DNA of 64,000 bases from JAGNZR01 sp051659505 (GCA_051659505.1 JBOFOQ010000004.1:1-64000); one strand, 5' to 3'; positions 1-8,706 are shown, counted from the stretch's first letter. Numbers and translations: made by a program. The notes: a model not told the origin generated them from the sequence alone.

Positions 1-8
1 ATATTTAA

Positions 9-126
9 GCTTGGTAAAAATAGCTACGGAGGTACACCTGGTCACATTTCGAACCCAGAAGTTAAGCCCGTAAACGCTGAAGGTACTTGGTGGGAAGCTG
101 CCTGGGAGAATAGGAATTTGCCAAGC
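9..126 (+). rRNA. rrf: 5S ribosomal RNA
   Basis: The 118-nt stretch has the 5S pattern. Its two ends pair (GCTTGG.. at 9-14 with CCAAGC at 121-126). The conserved internal segments are present: the loop region with TTCGAACCCAGAAGTTAAG at about 49-67 and the helix around GGTACTTGGTGGGAAGC. It is followed by an intrinsic terminator, so it is probably the last gene of an rRNA operon whose 16S and 23S lie left of the window. Exact ends are set by the terminal helix and may be off by one or two bases. Confidence 0.93.
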
Positions 127-140
127 TTTTTTATTGAAAG

Positions 141-184
141 AAAATAACCTAAAGTTTATGGTTTCATAAGCTTTAGGTTATTTT
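141..184 (+). terminator. Intrinsic terminator of the rRNA operon
   Basis: A near-perfect 20-bp hairpin (141-160 with 165-184, four-base loop) contains AATAACCTAAAG against CTTTAGGTTATT and ends in a T-rich tail. It stands 15 bases after the 5S gene, as expected for the end of an rRNA transcript. Confidence 0.85.
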
Positions 185-328
185 ATATTTAAGAATTTAA
201 AATAATTTTATTAGATTATATTTTATTAAAAATAAATTTTATAAAAATATATTTTTATAGTATAATAGATATAATTTAGATATATAAACATTCATATATT
301 TCTATAAAATAATGTTGGAGGAAGTGAA

Positions 329-1717
329 ATGAAAAAGTTTTTATTTGGGGTAGGAATTCTTATGTTAGGATTATCATTTAGTAAAAAGAGTTTTTCTCTT
401 GAGAAAGTTGATATTATAATAACTAATGGAACAATTATGACTATGAATAGTGAGAAAGAAATAATTGAAAATGGAGTAATTGTAGTAAAAGGTAATAAAA
501 TATTAGAAGTTGGTGAAAAAGGGATAGAAAAAAAATATAGTTCTAAAAAAATAATAGACGCTAATGAAGGAATTATTATGCCTGGAATGATAAATACTCA
601 CACACATGTATCAATGAGTGTTTTTAGAAGTTTAGCTGATGATGTTCCTGATAGGTTAAATAGATATTTATTTCCCCTTGAAAAACAAATGGTAACACCT
701 GAAATGGTTTATTTAGGAGCTATTCATGGGTCGATTGAAATGGCAAAATCAGGAGTGACAACAGTGACAGATATGTACTATTTTGAAGATAAAGTAGCTG
801 AAGCTGTGAAAAAAATTGGAATTAGAGGGATACTTGGAGAGACAGTTATAAAATTTCCTGTAGCAGATGCAAAAGAACCTTTTGGAGGAATAGAGTATGC
901 TAAAAAATTTATAGAAAAATATAAAAATGATGAATTGATAATACCGGCTTTTGCACCGCATGCACCTCACACTAATGATACAAAACATCTTCAAATTATA
1001 AATAAATTATCTAGAGAATATAATGTTCCAGTTCTAATGCATGTAGCAGAAACTGAAAAAGAAAGTGAGATATATCAAAATAAATACAAAATGAGTCCTG
1101 TTGAATATTTAGATTCAATTGGGGTATTAGATGAAAGATTTGTTGCCGCTCATTTAATTTTTGTAAATGATAAAGATATAGAAATTCTAAAAAAAAGAGA
1201 TGTAGGAGTAGCTCACAATATGGTTGCTAATATAAAATCAGCTAAGGGAATTTCTCCAGCACTAAAGATGCATGATAAGGGATTAAGAGTAGGTTTAGGG
1301 ACAGATGGACCTATGAGTGGAAATACTTTGGATATAATTGGACAAATGGGATATGTTGCTAAATTGCATAAATTAGATACTAAGAATAGAACTGCGTTAC
1401 CACCAGTTAAAGCAGTTGAAATGGCTACGATTGGGGGGGCAAGGGCTCTTCATATGGAGGATAGAATTGGAAGTTTAGAAGTAGGAAAACTTGCAGATAT
1501 AGTAATTGTAGAAACCCAATCACCTAATATGGTGCCAATATATGATGTATACTCAGCACTTGTATATTCTGCTAATGCTTCCAATGTAGAAACTGTTATT
1601 GTGAATGGAAAAATTATAGTAGAAGATAAAAAACTTAAAACATATGATGAAAAATTATCGAGAAAGAATATGAACGAATTTAAAGATAAAGTTATAAAAA
1701 TAGCTGAAACTTTGTAG
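329..1717 (+). CDS. Exported amidohydrolase, 5-methylthioadenosine/S-adenosylhomocysteine deaminase family
   Basis: The 462-residue protein belongs to the metal-dependent amidohydrolases of the MtaD/TrzA/AtzA branch, which deaminate or dechlorinate aminopurine- or triazine-like rings. Metal and catalytic residues are in the expected order: HTH at 91-93, His238 and Glu241 in MHVAETE, His275 in AAH, and Asp326 in GTDG. Unlike typical cytosolic members it opens with a Sec-type signal sequence (KK, then a hydrophobic run to about residue 17, likely cut near residue 23), so it probably acts in the periplasm. A GGAGGA ribosome site lies 6 bases before the ATG, and a TATAAT box is at 261-266. It is monocistronic, with a terminator at both sides. 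The family and fold are sure; the substrate is inferred and could be another deaminable base or a guanidino compound. Confidence 0.85.
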   Translation: MKKFLFGVGILMLGLSFSKKSFSLEKVDIIITNGTIMTMNSEKEIIENGVIVVKGNKILEVGEKGIEKKYSSKKIIDANEGIIMPGMINTHTHVSMSVFRSLADDVPDRLNRYLFPLEKQMVTPEMVYLGAIHGSIEMAKSGVTTVTDMYYFEDKVAEAVKKIGIRGILGETVIKFPVADAKEPFGGIEYAKKFIEKYKNDELIIPAFAPHAPHTNDTKHLQIINKLSREYNVPVLMHVAETEKESEIYQNKYKMSPVEYLDSIGVLDERFVAAHLIFVNDKDIEILKKRDVGVAHNMVANIKSAKGISPALKMHDKGLRVGLGTDGPMSGNTLDIIGQMGYVAKLHKLDTKNRTALPPVKAVEMATIGGARALHMEDRIGSLEVGKLADIVIVETQSPNMVPIYDVYSALVYSANASNVETVIVNGKIIVEDKKLKTYDEKLSRKNMNEFKDKVIKIAETL

Positions 1718-1733
1718 TGGGAATTGAGACTAA

Positions 1734-1779
1734 GAAAAAAAGAGAAACTAGATAAATTTATTTAGTCTCTCTTTTTTTA
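1734..1779. terminator. Bidirectional terminator between amidohydrolase and tetR-type gene
   Basis: A-tract, then a hairpin from 1741 to 1772 (AGAGA, ACTA and ATAAA on the left pair with TTTAT, TAGT and TCTCT on the right), then a run of T. The two flanking genes converge on it, so it can serve both. Confidence 0.7.
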
Positions 1780-1809
1780 TTATTTTTATTATTATAAACT
1801 TCGTAAGTT

Positions 1810-2475
1810 TTATAGTAGATAAGCCTTATATACCTGTTTAAGTGCTCTGATACAACTTCTTTTTATTCTTTCGTTGTCCTTTAAATTTTTATTTTTAATT
1901 GCTTTTTCCAAATAACCTTTATATATATATATTTGAGTTTGACTGAGCATATTTATGTGAGAAGGAGATATATACTTTTCTTTTACCATTTTTAAAAGTA
2001 GATATTTATTTCTTTCTTCTAAATTAAGTTTTAGAAGCATGGGATAGAATTTAGAAGAAAGCTCTTTAATATTTTCAGGAAAAAACTTATAAAAATCTTT
2101 TATCTCATAATATTCTTCCATTTTATTTTTATGGAATTCAAAGGAAGAAAAAAATATAGAGTAAAAAATTTCAGGGTTTTCAAAAGAACAACTACAAAAA
2201 AAATTCCAAACTAAATTATTTTCTTCAAAACTATTCTTAGGTGTTCCTACATAAGTCTCTAAATTTTCATTATAATATCTTAAAAACTTTAGGCTAGATA
2301 AAAAAATTAAATGATCAAATTTTTTAAAATGTGAGTAAATAGTACCACTAGTATATCCAGCTCTAGCTGAAACTTTTCTAATTGAAATTCCTGATAATCC
2401 CTCCTCATCTAGCATTTGAGAAGTAGTTTCAATTAAAATTCTCTTAACATTGTTGTTTTTATTTTGTTCTTTCAT
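1810..2475 (-). CDS. TetR/AcrR-family transcriptional regulator
   Basis: This 221-residue protein has an N-terminal TetR-type helix-turn-helix (residues about 8-55, including ISIRKVSARAGYTSGTIYSH) and a Phe/Tyr-rich C-terminal ligand/dimer domain with no close family name that I recognise. The upstream in-frame ATG at 2514 is rejected: a GGAGC ribosome site (2483-2487) sits 7 bases before the ATG at 2475. It is divergent from the betaine reductase genes, and the palindrome at 2586-2597 is a likely operator. By position it should control grd genes and perhaps itself, with betaine or a related metabolite as possible effector. The effector is a guess. Confidence 0.85.
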   Translation of the reverse strand: MKEQNKNNNVKRILIETTSQMLDEEGLSGISIRKVSARAGYTSGTIYSHFKKFDHLIFLSSLKFLRYYNENLETYVGTPKNSFEENNLVWNFFCSCSFENPEIFYSIFFSSFEFHKNKMEEYYEIKDFYKFFPENIKELSSKFYPMLLKLNLEERNKYLLLKMVKEKYISPSHINMLSQTQIYIYKGYLEKAIKNKNLKDNERIKRSCIRALKQVYKAYLL

Positions 2476-2546
2476 TAGTTTCGCTCCAAATATTATTTTA
2501 TTTAATTTTACCATTTTCTACATAAAAAGTAAATAATACAAAAAAA

Positions 2547-2575
2547 TTGACATTAGACTCAAAAGAGAGTATAAA
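2547..2575 (+). promoter_or_regulatory. Sigma70-type promoter of the betaine reductase operon
   Basis: A perfect TTGACA (2547-2552) is separated by 17 bases from TATAAA (2570-2575). The start codon of the first grd gene is 43 bases downstream of the -10 box. Confidence 0.75.
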
Positions 2576-2585
2576 TATATTAATG

Positions 2586-2597
2586 TAATCGCGATTA
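2586..2597. promoter_or_regulatory. Candidate operator for the TetR-type regulator
   Basis: TAATCGCGATTA is a perfect 12-bp palindrome, GC-centred in very AT-rich DNA. It lies just downstream of the -10 box at about +5 to +16 of the expected transcript, where a bound repressor would block the grd promoter. Binding by the neighbouring regulator is inferred from position only. Confidence 0.5.
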
Positions 2598-2617
2598 ATA
2601 AAAATGTGAGGTGAACT

Positions 2618-3943
2618 ATGAAATTAGAATTTGGAAATTTTTATGTGAAAGATGTTAAATTCGGCGACAAGAACTCATATGTTGAGGGAATACTTACAAT
2701 TAACAAAGTTGAAGCTCTAAATTTTATCAAAGAAGATGAACATATTACGTGGGCGGATATAGTGATAGCCCGTCCTGGGGAAAAGAAAAGAATTGTTCCA
2801 ATAAAAGAAGCTATTGAAGCAAGAGTTAGACTTGACGGTAAAACTATTTTTCCTGGAGTCACAGGAGAATTAAGACAGTGTGGAGAAGGAAAAATTTATG
2901 CATTGAAAAATATGAGTATAATGGGTGTGGGGAAACATTGGGGAAGTTTTGGAGATGGAATAGTAGATATGAGTGGGAAAGGAGCGAAGTACTCGTATTA
3001 TTCAAAACTAATAAATATATGCCTTGTTGCAGATACAGATGAAGAATTTGAAAGAAATGAACAACAGAAAAAAAATAAAGCGATAAGATGGGGAGCAATG
3101 AAGCTTTCAGAATATATAGGGAAAATTGTAGAAAAATCAATTCCAGAAGTAACAGAAATTTTTGAATTGGCTCCAATAACAAAAAGAAATGAAGAAATAC
3201 AAAAATTACCAAGTGTAGTCTATGTTATGCAACCACAATCACAGATGGAGGAATTAGGATATAACGATCTTTTATATGGTTGGGATATGAATAGGATGTT
3301 ACCTACGTTTATGCATCCTAATGAAATATTTGATGGAGCAATAATTGGTGGATCGTTCATGCCTTGCTCTTCTAAATGGTCAACTTATGATATGCAAAAT
3401 TGCCCTATGATAAAAGAACTTTATAAAGAGCATGGAAAAACTATTAATTTTTTAGGTGTAATTATGTCAAATTTAAATGTTTCTTTAGAACAAAAAAATA
3501 GAGCAGCTTTGTATGTAGCACAAATAGCTAAATCTTTGGGAGCAGACAGTGCTATTTTAGCAGAAGAGGGGTATGGAAATCCTGATGCAGATTTTATTGC
3601 ATGTTTTGTAGCCCTTGAAGATGCAGGAGTAAAAACAGTTGGAATTACAAATGAGTGTACAGGAAGAGATGGACGTTCCCAACCTTTAGTGGCATTAGAT
3701 GAAAAAGCTAATGCGATAGTTTCTTGCGGAAATGTTTCACAACTTTTAGAACTTCCGCCTATGGAAGAGATTATTGGAGAGTTAGAGTCGATTGGAAGAG
3801 ATGGACTTGCTGGTGGTTGGGAAGGAGATGAAAAGTTAGGACCTTCTGTAAGAGCAGATGGTTCTATAATCATCGAAAATAACTCGATGTTTTGTGGGGA
3901 TATGGTAATTGGTTGGTCTAAAAAAATAGTTAAGGAGTTTTAG
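2618..3943 (+). CDS. grdI: Betaine (glycine/sarcosine/betaine) reductase component B, alpha/beta proprotein
   Basis: The 441-residue protein matches the GrdE/GrdG/GrdI family, the precursor that is cleaved to the alpha and beta subunits of substrate-specific component B. Cleavage in this family makes a pyruvoyl group from an internal Cys, used to bind the amine of the substrate. Candidate residues are Cys250 (in GGSFMPCSSKW) and Cys262 (in MQNCPM); I cannot decide between them. A conserved TNECTGRDGRSQPL stretch lies at about 344-357. GAGGTG precedes the ATG. The gene is followed 10 bases later by the selenoprotein gamma subunit and then by a betaine carrier, which is why the betaine form (GrdI) is preferred over sarcosine (GrdG) or glycine (GrdE). 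Components A and C (grdA, grdCD) are not in the window. Confidence 0.88.
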   Translation: MKLEFGNFYVKDVKFGDKNSYVEGILTINKVEALNFIKEDEHITWADIVIARPGEKKRIVPIKEAIEARVRLDGKTIFPGVTGELRQCGEGKIYALKNMSIMGVGKHWGSFGDGIVDMSGKGAKYSYYSKLINICLVADTDEEFERNEQQKKNKAIRWGAMKLSEYIGKIVEKSIPEVTEIFELAPITKRNEEIQKLPSVVYVMQPQSQMEELGYNDLLYGWDMNRMLPTFMHPNEIFDGAIIGGSFMPCSSKWSTYDMQNCPMIKELYKEHGKTINFLGVIMSNLNVSLEQKNRAALYVAQIAKSLGADSAILAEEGYGNPDADFIACFVALEDAGVKTVGITNECTGRDGRSQPLVALDEKANAIVSCGNVSQLLELPPMEEIIGELESIGRDGLAGGWEGDEKLGPSVRADGSIIIENNSMFCGDMVIGWSKKIVKEF

Positions 3944-3953
3944 GAGGAAAATT

Positions 3954-5270
3954 ATGAAAAAAGGAATTCTTTATATTAATCAATTTTTTGCTGGGATAGG
4001 CGGAGAAGAAAAAGCAGATTTCTCTCCAGAAATAAGAAAAGGAGTTTTTGGACCTGGAATAGCCTTTAATAAAATGTTAAAGGATATTGAGATTACTCAT
4101 ACCATCATCTGTGGAGATAATTTTATGAGTTCTCATACAAAAGAAGCAATAAAAATAATATTTTCTTTAATTAAAGATTTAGAATTTGAGTTCTTCTTTG
4201 CAGGACCAGCATTTCAAGCAGGGAGATATGGGGTAGCTTGTGGTACTATAGGGGAAATTATAAAAAAAGAATACAATATTCCAATTTTCTCTTCTATGCA
4301 TAAAGAAAATCCAGGTGTTGAGATGTTTAAAAAAGAACTTATTATTTTTAAAGGTGGGAAAAGTGCAGCTTCTATGAAAGAAGATGTAGAGGTTATATCA
4401 AACTATGTGAATAAAATAACTTCTAATCAAAAATTGGGTGATGCAAAAGAAGAAAACTATTTTGGACGTGGAATAAGATATCAAGTTGAAGAGGAGAGCA
4501 GCAGAAAAACTGGAGCAACACGTGCAGTGGAGATGTTAATAAAGAAGATATCAGGTGCTGATTATGTAACAGAACTTCCAATTCCTAAATTAGAAACGGT
4601 GGCTATTGCCCCACCTATTAAGGATTTAGCCAGCTCAAAAATAGCTTTAGTGACAACAGGTGGAGTTGTTCCTTTTAACAATCCAGACAGAATTCAATCA
4701 GCTTCAGCAACAAGATGGGGTATGTATGACATAACTGGTTTAAAAAAATTAGAAACGAAAATATACAAGACAATACATGCTGGATACGATCCTTCAGCAG
4801 TAGATAAAAATCCAGACGTATGTGTCCCATTAGATGCACTTAGAGCATATGAAGAAGAAGGTAAAATAGGTTCCATAGATAATTATTTTTATACAACCGT
4901 TGGGACAGGGACAACAGAAGCTGAAGCAGTAAGAATGGCTAAAGAAATAATTATTCATCTGAAAACGCACAATGTTGATGGTGTTATACTAACCTCGACT
5001 TGAGGAACTTGTACTCGTTGCGGTGCAACGATGGTAAAAGAAATTGAAAAAGCAGGTTTTCCAGTTGTGCAAATGGCAAATTTAATTCCTGTAGCTAAAA
5101 GTGTAGGAGCTAATAAAATAATTCCTACTATTTCAATACCTTATCCTTTAGGAGACCCTAATACATCTATGAATGAACAATGGAAATTGAGATATCATAG
5201 AGTAGGTATTGCCTTAGATGCTTTAACAGCTGATATAAAAGAACAAACAGTATTTAGCGTGAAAATTTAA
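3954..5270 (+). CDS. grdH: Betaine reductase component B gamma subunit, selenoprotein with Sec350 at an in-frame TGA
   Basis: Translation runs 349 codons to a TGA at 5001-5003. The same frame continues with GTCTRCGATMVKEIEKAGFP and on to a stop at 5270, giving 438 residues, the normal length for GrdB/GrdF/GrdH. The U-x-x-C-x-x-C arrangement (Sec350, Cys353, Cys356) is the family active site that attacks the pyruvoyl-bound substrate and passes the carbon to selenoprotein A. A SECIS hairpin follows the TGA directly. AGGAGG precedes the ATG. An ordinary gene caller would split this gene at 5003 and 5031. The assignment to betaine rather than sarcosine or glycine rests on the BCCT carrier next door. 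Confidence 0.93.
5004..5031 (+). promoter_or_regulatory. Bacterial SECIS element of grdH
   Basis: Eleven bases after the TGA begins a 17-base mini-hairpin (5015-5031): TCGTTGC pairs perfectly with GCAACGA around a GGT loop. Spacing, total size and G/U in the apical loop match the known minimal SelB-binding hairpin of bacterial selenoprotein mRNAs. The hairpin lies inside the coding sequence. Confidence 0.88.
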
Positions 5271-5280
5271 TTGTATTTTT

Positions 5281-5316
5281 AAAAAGCCCTCTTTAAGTGA
5301 AAAGAGGACTTTTTTT
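5281..5316 (+). terminator. Hairpin terminator or attenuator between grdH and the BCCT carrier
   Basis: CCTCTTT (5288-5294) pairs with AAAGAGG (5301-5307), the stem extends through flanking A/T runs, and seven T follow. An AAGGAGG ribosome site for the next gene starts right after it, so partial read-through is likely and could lower carrier expression relative to the reductase. Confidence 0.65.
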
Positions 5317-5328
5317 AAGGAGGGATAA

Positions 5329-6807
5329 ATGAAGAAAAAGTATAGTAATACAGTTTTTTATGTATCTGTTATTATCTCTGTAATAATAGTATTATGGGGA
5401 TTATTAAGACCTTTAAATTTTCAGAAAGTTGCAAATTGGTTATTTTCTATAATATCTAAAGAATTTGGTTGGGTATATATAATAGCAATGGCAATATTTG
5501 TTTTTTTCTCGTTATGGTTAGCATATTTTAGTAGATTTAAAAATATAAAATTAGGAAAAGATAATGAAAAACCAGAATACTCAATGTTTTCTTGGTTTTC
5601 AATGCTCTTTTCTGCAGGAATGGGAGTAGGATTAATATTTTGGGGAGTAGCAGAACCTATAAGTTATTATCTAAAACCATTGAATGGGATATCAGGAACA
5701 AAAGATGCTGCAGTATTTGCTTTTAATAAATCATTTTTGCATTGGGGACTTCACCCTTGGGCAGCATATTCAGTAATAGGAATGTCTTTAGGATATATGC
5801 AGTTTAGAAAAGAGAAAAAAGGTTTAATGAGTTCTCTACTTACACCATTATTTGGTGATAATTTTGGAAATACTATTTATGGAAAAGGGATAGATATCCT
5901 TACTGTAATTGCAACAGTGGCAGGAATTGCAACCTCTTTGGGGCTTGGAACTTACCAAATTAATAGTGGACTTAGCTATATATTTGGTGTTCAAAATTCA
6001 ATAAAAACACAAATAATAATAGTTTCAATAACAACAATAATAGTAATAATATCTGTATCTACTCCACTGGAGAAAGGAATAAAATTAATTTCTAATTTGA
6101 ATATATATTTTTCTGTTATTCTTCTACTTTTCTGTTTTATATTTGGACCTACAGTAGAAATAATTAATACTTTTATTGATGGAACAGGAATCTATATTTC
6201 TAATTTCATAACAAATACTTTTTCAATAGGAGCTTTTGGAGAAAATGCTTGGTATGGTTCTTGGACTTTATTTTATTGGGCATGGTTTATAGCTTGGGCT
6301 CCTTTTACAGGTATGTTTATAGCAAGAATATCGAGAGGAAGAACTATTAAAGAATTTGTTACAGGAGTTCTAATTGCTCCAACTTTAGTGTCATTTGTTT
6401 GGTTTTCTATATTTGGGAGAATAGGTATAAACTCATCGAATGAAGTTATGAGAAAAGCTGTTGACTCAATTCCAACAGCATATTTTATAGTAATGGAACA
6501 ATTTTCTTGGGGAACAGCAGTGAGTATATTCACAATTGTTTTATTATTTACATTTTTTATAACATCGGCAAATTCCGCAACTTTTGTTCTTGGAATTTTA
6601 AGCTCGGATGGGGATTTGAACCCTTCAAATAATAAAAAAATAATTTGGGCCTTGCTCCAATCAGCTTTTGCTTTAGCCCTAATGATAGGAAGTGAAAATG
6701 GTCTTCAAATGTTGCAAACAGCTTCAATTACACTAGCTCTACCTTTTGCAGTTATTATGATTCTTTGTATAGTATCATTTGTGAAAGAACTAAAAAAAGA
6801 AGTTTAA
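5329..6807 (+). CDS. BCCT-family sodium-coupled betaine carrier
   Basis: The 492-residue protein has about 12 membrane helices and the BCCT hallmarks. AGMGVGLIFWGVAEP near residue 95 corresponds to the sodium-coupling Gly-rich segment of BetP. The family signature region SWTLFYWAWFIAWAPF near residue 305 is followed by GMFIARISRGRTIKEF. The signature has Phe where many members have a second Trp in WAWW. It is the third gene of the betaine reductase locus and most simply brings in glycine betaine for reduction rather than for osmoprotection. Choline or carnitine cannot be excluded from sequence alone. AAGGAGG lies before the ATG. Confidence 0.9.
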   Translation: MKKKYSNTVFYVSVIISVIIVLWGLLRPLNFQKVANWLFSIISKEFGWVYIIAMAIFVFFSLWLAYFSRFKNIKLGKDNEKPEYSMFSWFSMLFSAGMGVGLIFWGVAEPISYYLKPLNGISGTKDAAVFAFNKSFLHWGLHPWAAYSVIGMSLGYMQFRKEKKGLMSSLLTPLFGDNFGNTIYGKGIDILTVIATVAGIATSLGLGTYQINSGLSYIFGVQNSIKTQIIIVSITTIIVIISVSTPLEKGIKLISNLNIYFSVILLLFCFIFGPTVEIINTFIDGTGIYISNFITNTFSIGAFGENAWYGSWTLFYWAWFIAWAPFTGMFIARISRGRTIKEFVTGVLIAPTLVSFVWFSIFGRIGINSSNEVMRKAVDSIPTAYFIVMEQFSWGTAVSIFTIVLLFTFFITSANSATFVLGILSSDGDLNPSNNKKIIWALLQSAFALALMIGSENGLQMLQTASITLALPFAVIMILCIVSFVKELKKEV

Positions 6808-6918
6808 ATTTTTTTTAATAATGTGTTATAATTTGTTTGTATAAGTTTAAAAATTTAAATTACTATACTATTATAGGAATAATTGTATAAGAATAGTTGA
6901 AAATAAAATGGAGGAATA

Positions 6919-6996
6919 ATGCGGTATGAAATTGAGTTAGAATTAAAAGAGAAGATCTTACCTCTAGATTATAGAAGAGAAATTACCATCTTATAA
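6919..6996 (+). pseudogene. N-terminal fragment resembling a Cas6 CRISPR endoribonuclease
   Basis: A GGAGG site precedes an ATG and 25 codons that read MRYEIELELKEKILPLDYRR followed by five residues, then a stop. The opening strand rich in alternating E/L and the LPxDYRR motif are typical of how type I-B Cas6 proteins begin. A TATAAT box lies at 6827-6832. No downstream cas genes or repeats follow, so if the match is right this is a relic of a lost CRISPR-Cas locus. It is too short to be certain. Confidence 0.35.
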
Positions 6997-7260
6997 ATTA
7001 CTTATTAAACTAGTCGAGAATAGTAAATTGTTGAATTTCATAAAAAGATTCAAAAAAAGTAACTACTCAGCCATATCAAAAGCTTTATTTCACCTTTATT
7101 AATCAAGTAAACGCTAACTTTATTAAAATAAAATTATGTTAAAAAAATCAAAAACTAAAGTTATTGAAGGCATAAACGATAAAATTATCTTTACTACACT
7201 TAAATAAATTATATTTACCAATGGTTTCCAATGGCTAAGTATTTACAAATTATTTACATA
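6997..7260 (+). other. Intergenic remnant DNA without an intact gene
   Basis: This stretch holds only short broken reading frames. One reads LLIKLVENSKLLNFIKRFKK and on to a stop near 7102; another of 23 codons starts at 7136. Neither has a recognisable family or a convincing ribosome site. It looks like decayed coding sequence continuing from the Cas6-like fragment. Confidence 0.4.
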
Positions 7261-7310
7261 AAAAAACTTCAAACTAGTCTGTCTTATTACACACTAATTT
7301 GAAGTTTTTT
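7261..7310. terminator. Bidirectional terminator downstream of argG
   Basis: AAAAAACTTCAAA (7261-7273) pairs with TTTGAAGTTTTTT (7298-7310), extended by TAGT/ACTA, with a 14-base loop. The symmetrical A and T tracts allow use from both sides; for argG it is 78 bases past the stop codon. Confidence 0.75.
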
Positions 7311-7387
7311 ACAATTTAAACGATAATTAACTTTAGTAAAAAATATAAATGGATAAAACATATGATAATTAATATATCTCTTAAATA

Positions 7388-8593
7388 CTATTTATTATTC
7401 ATTTTCATTAAAGCTTTTATTTTCAGAGGTAGTCCATATAAATTTATAAATCCTTCAGCATCATTTTGATTGTATACTGTATCTTCTTCAAATGTAGAAA
7501 AATCTTCTAAATGTAAAGAGTATGGAGATTTAGTACCTGCTAAAATCATGTTTCCTTTATAGAGTTTTATTTTAACTTCACCCGTAACGTATTCTTGAGT
7601 TATATCTCCAAAAGAACTTATAGCTTCTCTTAAGGTTGTGAACCATTTTCCATTGTACACTAGTTTAGAAAATTCTTGAGCTAGTTGAGCTTTTGTATGA
7701 GCGGTATCTTTATCTAAACATAGTCTTTCTAACTCTTCGTGGGCATAAAATAAAATTGTTCCACCAGGTGTTTCATAAATACCTCTAGATTTCATTCCGA
7801 CTAGTCTATTTTCAACCATATCTAAAACTCCAATTCCGTGAAGTCCACCTATTTTATTTAATTCCTCAATTATTTTTACTCCAGATATTTTTTTACCATT
7901 TAAAGCAACTGGGATTCCCTTTAAGAATTCAATGGTAATATACTCACTTTTATCAGGGGTCTTTTCCAAGGTATTAGTCCATTGTAAAATATTTTCGTAA
8001 TTAGGTTCATTTTCAGGAAGTTCCAAATCAAAGCCTTCATGACTTACATGAAATACATTTTCATCTCTACTATATGGTGATTTTTTAGAAAAAGGTAACG
8101 TGATCCCTTTCTTTTCTAAGTATGCAATTTCTTCTTCTCTAGATTTTATATCCCAAATTCTCCAAGGGGCAATAATTTCAATAGTCGGATCTAAAGCCTT
8201 CATAGCTAGTTCAAATCTAACTTGATCATTACCTTTTCCTGTAGCTCCATGAGTGATATATTTTGCATTTTCTTTTTGAGCAATTTCAACTAAAGCTTTT
8301 GCTATAATTGGTCTTGCCATAGAAGTTCCAAGAAGATACTTATTTTCATAAACAGCACCCATTTTTAAAGTTGGAAACACATACTCATTTACAAACTCTT
8401 CGACTTTATCCACACAATAAAATTTATTTGCCCCAATTAAATAAGCTTTTTCTTCCATAGCTTTAAAATCATCTTTTTGTCCAACGTTTACAGCTACAGC
8501 AATAACCTCACAATCATAATTATCTTTTAACCAAGGAATTATAACAGAAGTATCTAATCCTCCAGAATAAGCTAAAACTATTTTTTTTTTCAT
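7388..8593 (-). CDS. argG: Argininosuccinate synthase
   Basis: The 401-residue protein has the normal family length. AYSGGLDTS at 8-16 is the ATP-pyrophosphatase P-loop. GATGKGNDQVRFE (about 117-129) and ENEPNY are family landmarks for citrulline/aspartate binding. It condenses citrulline with aspartate using ATP to form argininosuccinate in the cytosol. An AGGGGG ribosome site precedes the ATG. The gene stands alone: neither argH nor other arginine genes are adjacent, and it is flanked on both sides by relic DNA. Confidence 0.95.
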   Translation of the reverse strand: MKKKIVLAYSGGLDTSVIIPWLKDNYDCEVIAVAVNVGQKDDFKAMEEKAYLIGANKFYCVDKVEEFVNEYVFPTLKMGAVYENKYLLGTSMARPIIAKALVEIAQKENAKYITHGATGKGNDQVRFELAMKALDPTIEIIAPWRIWDIKSREEEIAYLEKKGITLPFSKKSPYSRDENVFHVSHEGFDLELPENEPNYENILQWTNTLEKTPDKSEYITIEFLKGIPVALNGKKISGVKIIEELNKIGGLHGIGVLDMVENRLVGMKSRGIYETPGGTILFYAHEELERLCLDKDTAHTKAQLAQEFSKLVYNGKWFTTLREAISSFGDITQEYVTGEVKIKLYKGNMILAGTKSPYSLHLEDFSTFEEDTVYNQNDAEGFINLYGLPLKIKALMKMNNK

Positions 8594-8677
8594 AAATATC
8601 CCCCTTAATAAAAAATTATACCAACAATATTATTTGTAATATAAACACAATAACGTTTATGTATTTATTTTTTTTAT

Positions 8678-8706
8678 AATATACAATATTTAAATAAGTT
8701 TGTCAA
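8678..8706 (-). promoter_or_regulatory. Promoter of argG
   Basis: On the minus strand TTGACA (8706-8701), 17 bases, then TATATT (8683-8678), 85 bases upstream of the argG start codon. Confidence 0.65.

Noticed and set aside
2476..2514. Upstream start for the TetR-type regulator
   Set aside because: The ATG at 2475 has a well-placed GGAGC site; the additional 13 residues lack a site of their own.
2859..3873. Antisense reading frames over grdI and many other genes
   Set aside because: They mirror strong coding regions on the other strand, lack ribosome sites and give low-complexity products.
5031..5270. A separate 79-codon gene after grdH
   Set aside because: It is in the same frame as grdH and is the C-terminal part of the selenoprotein beyond the Sec TGA.
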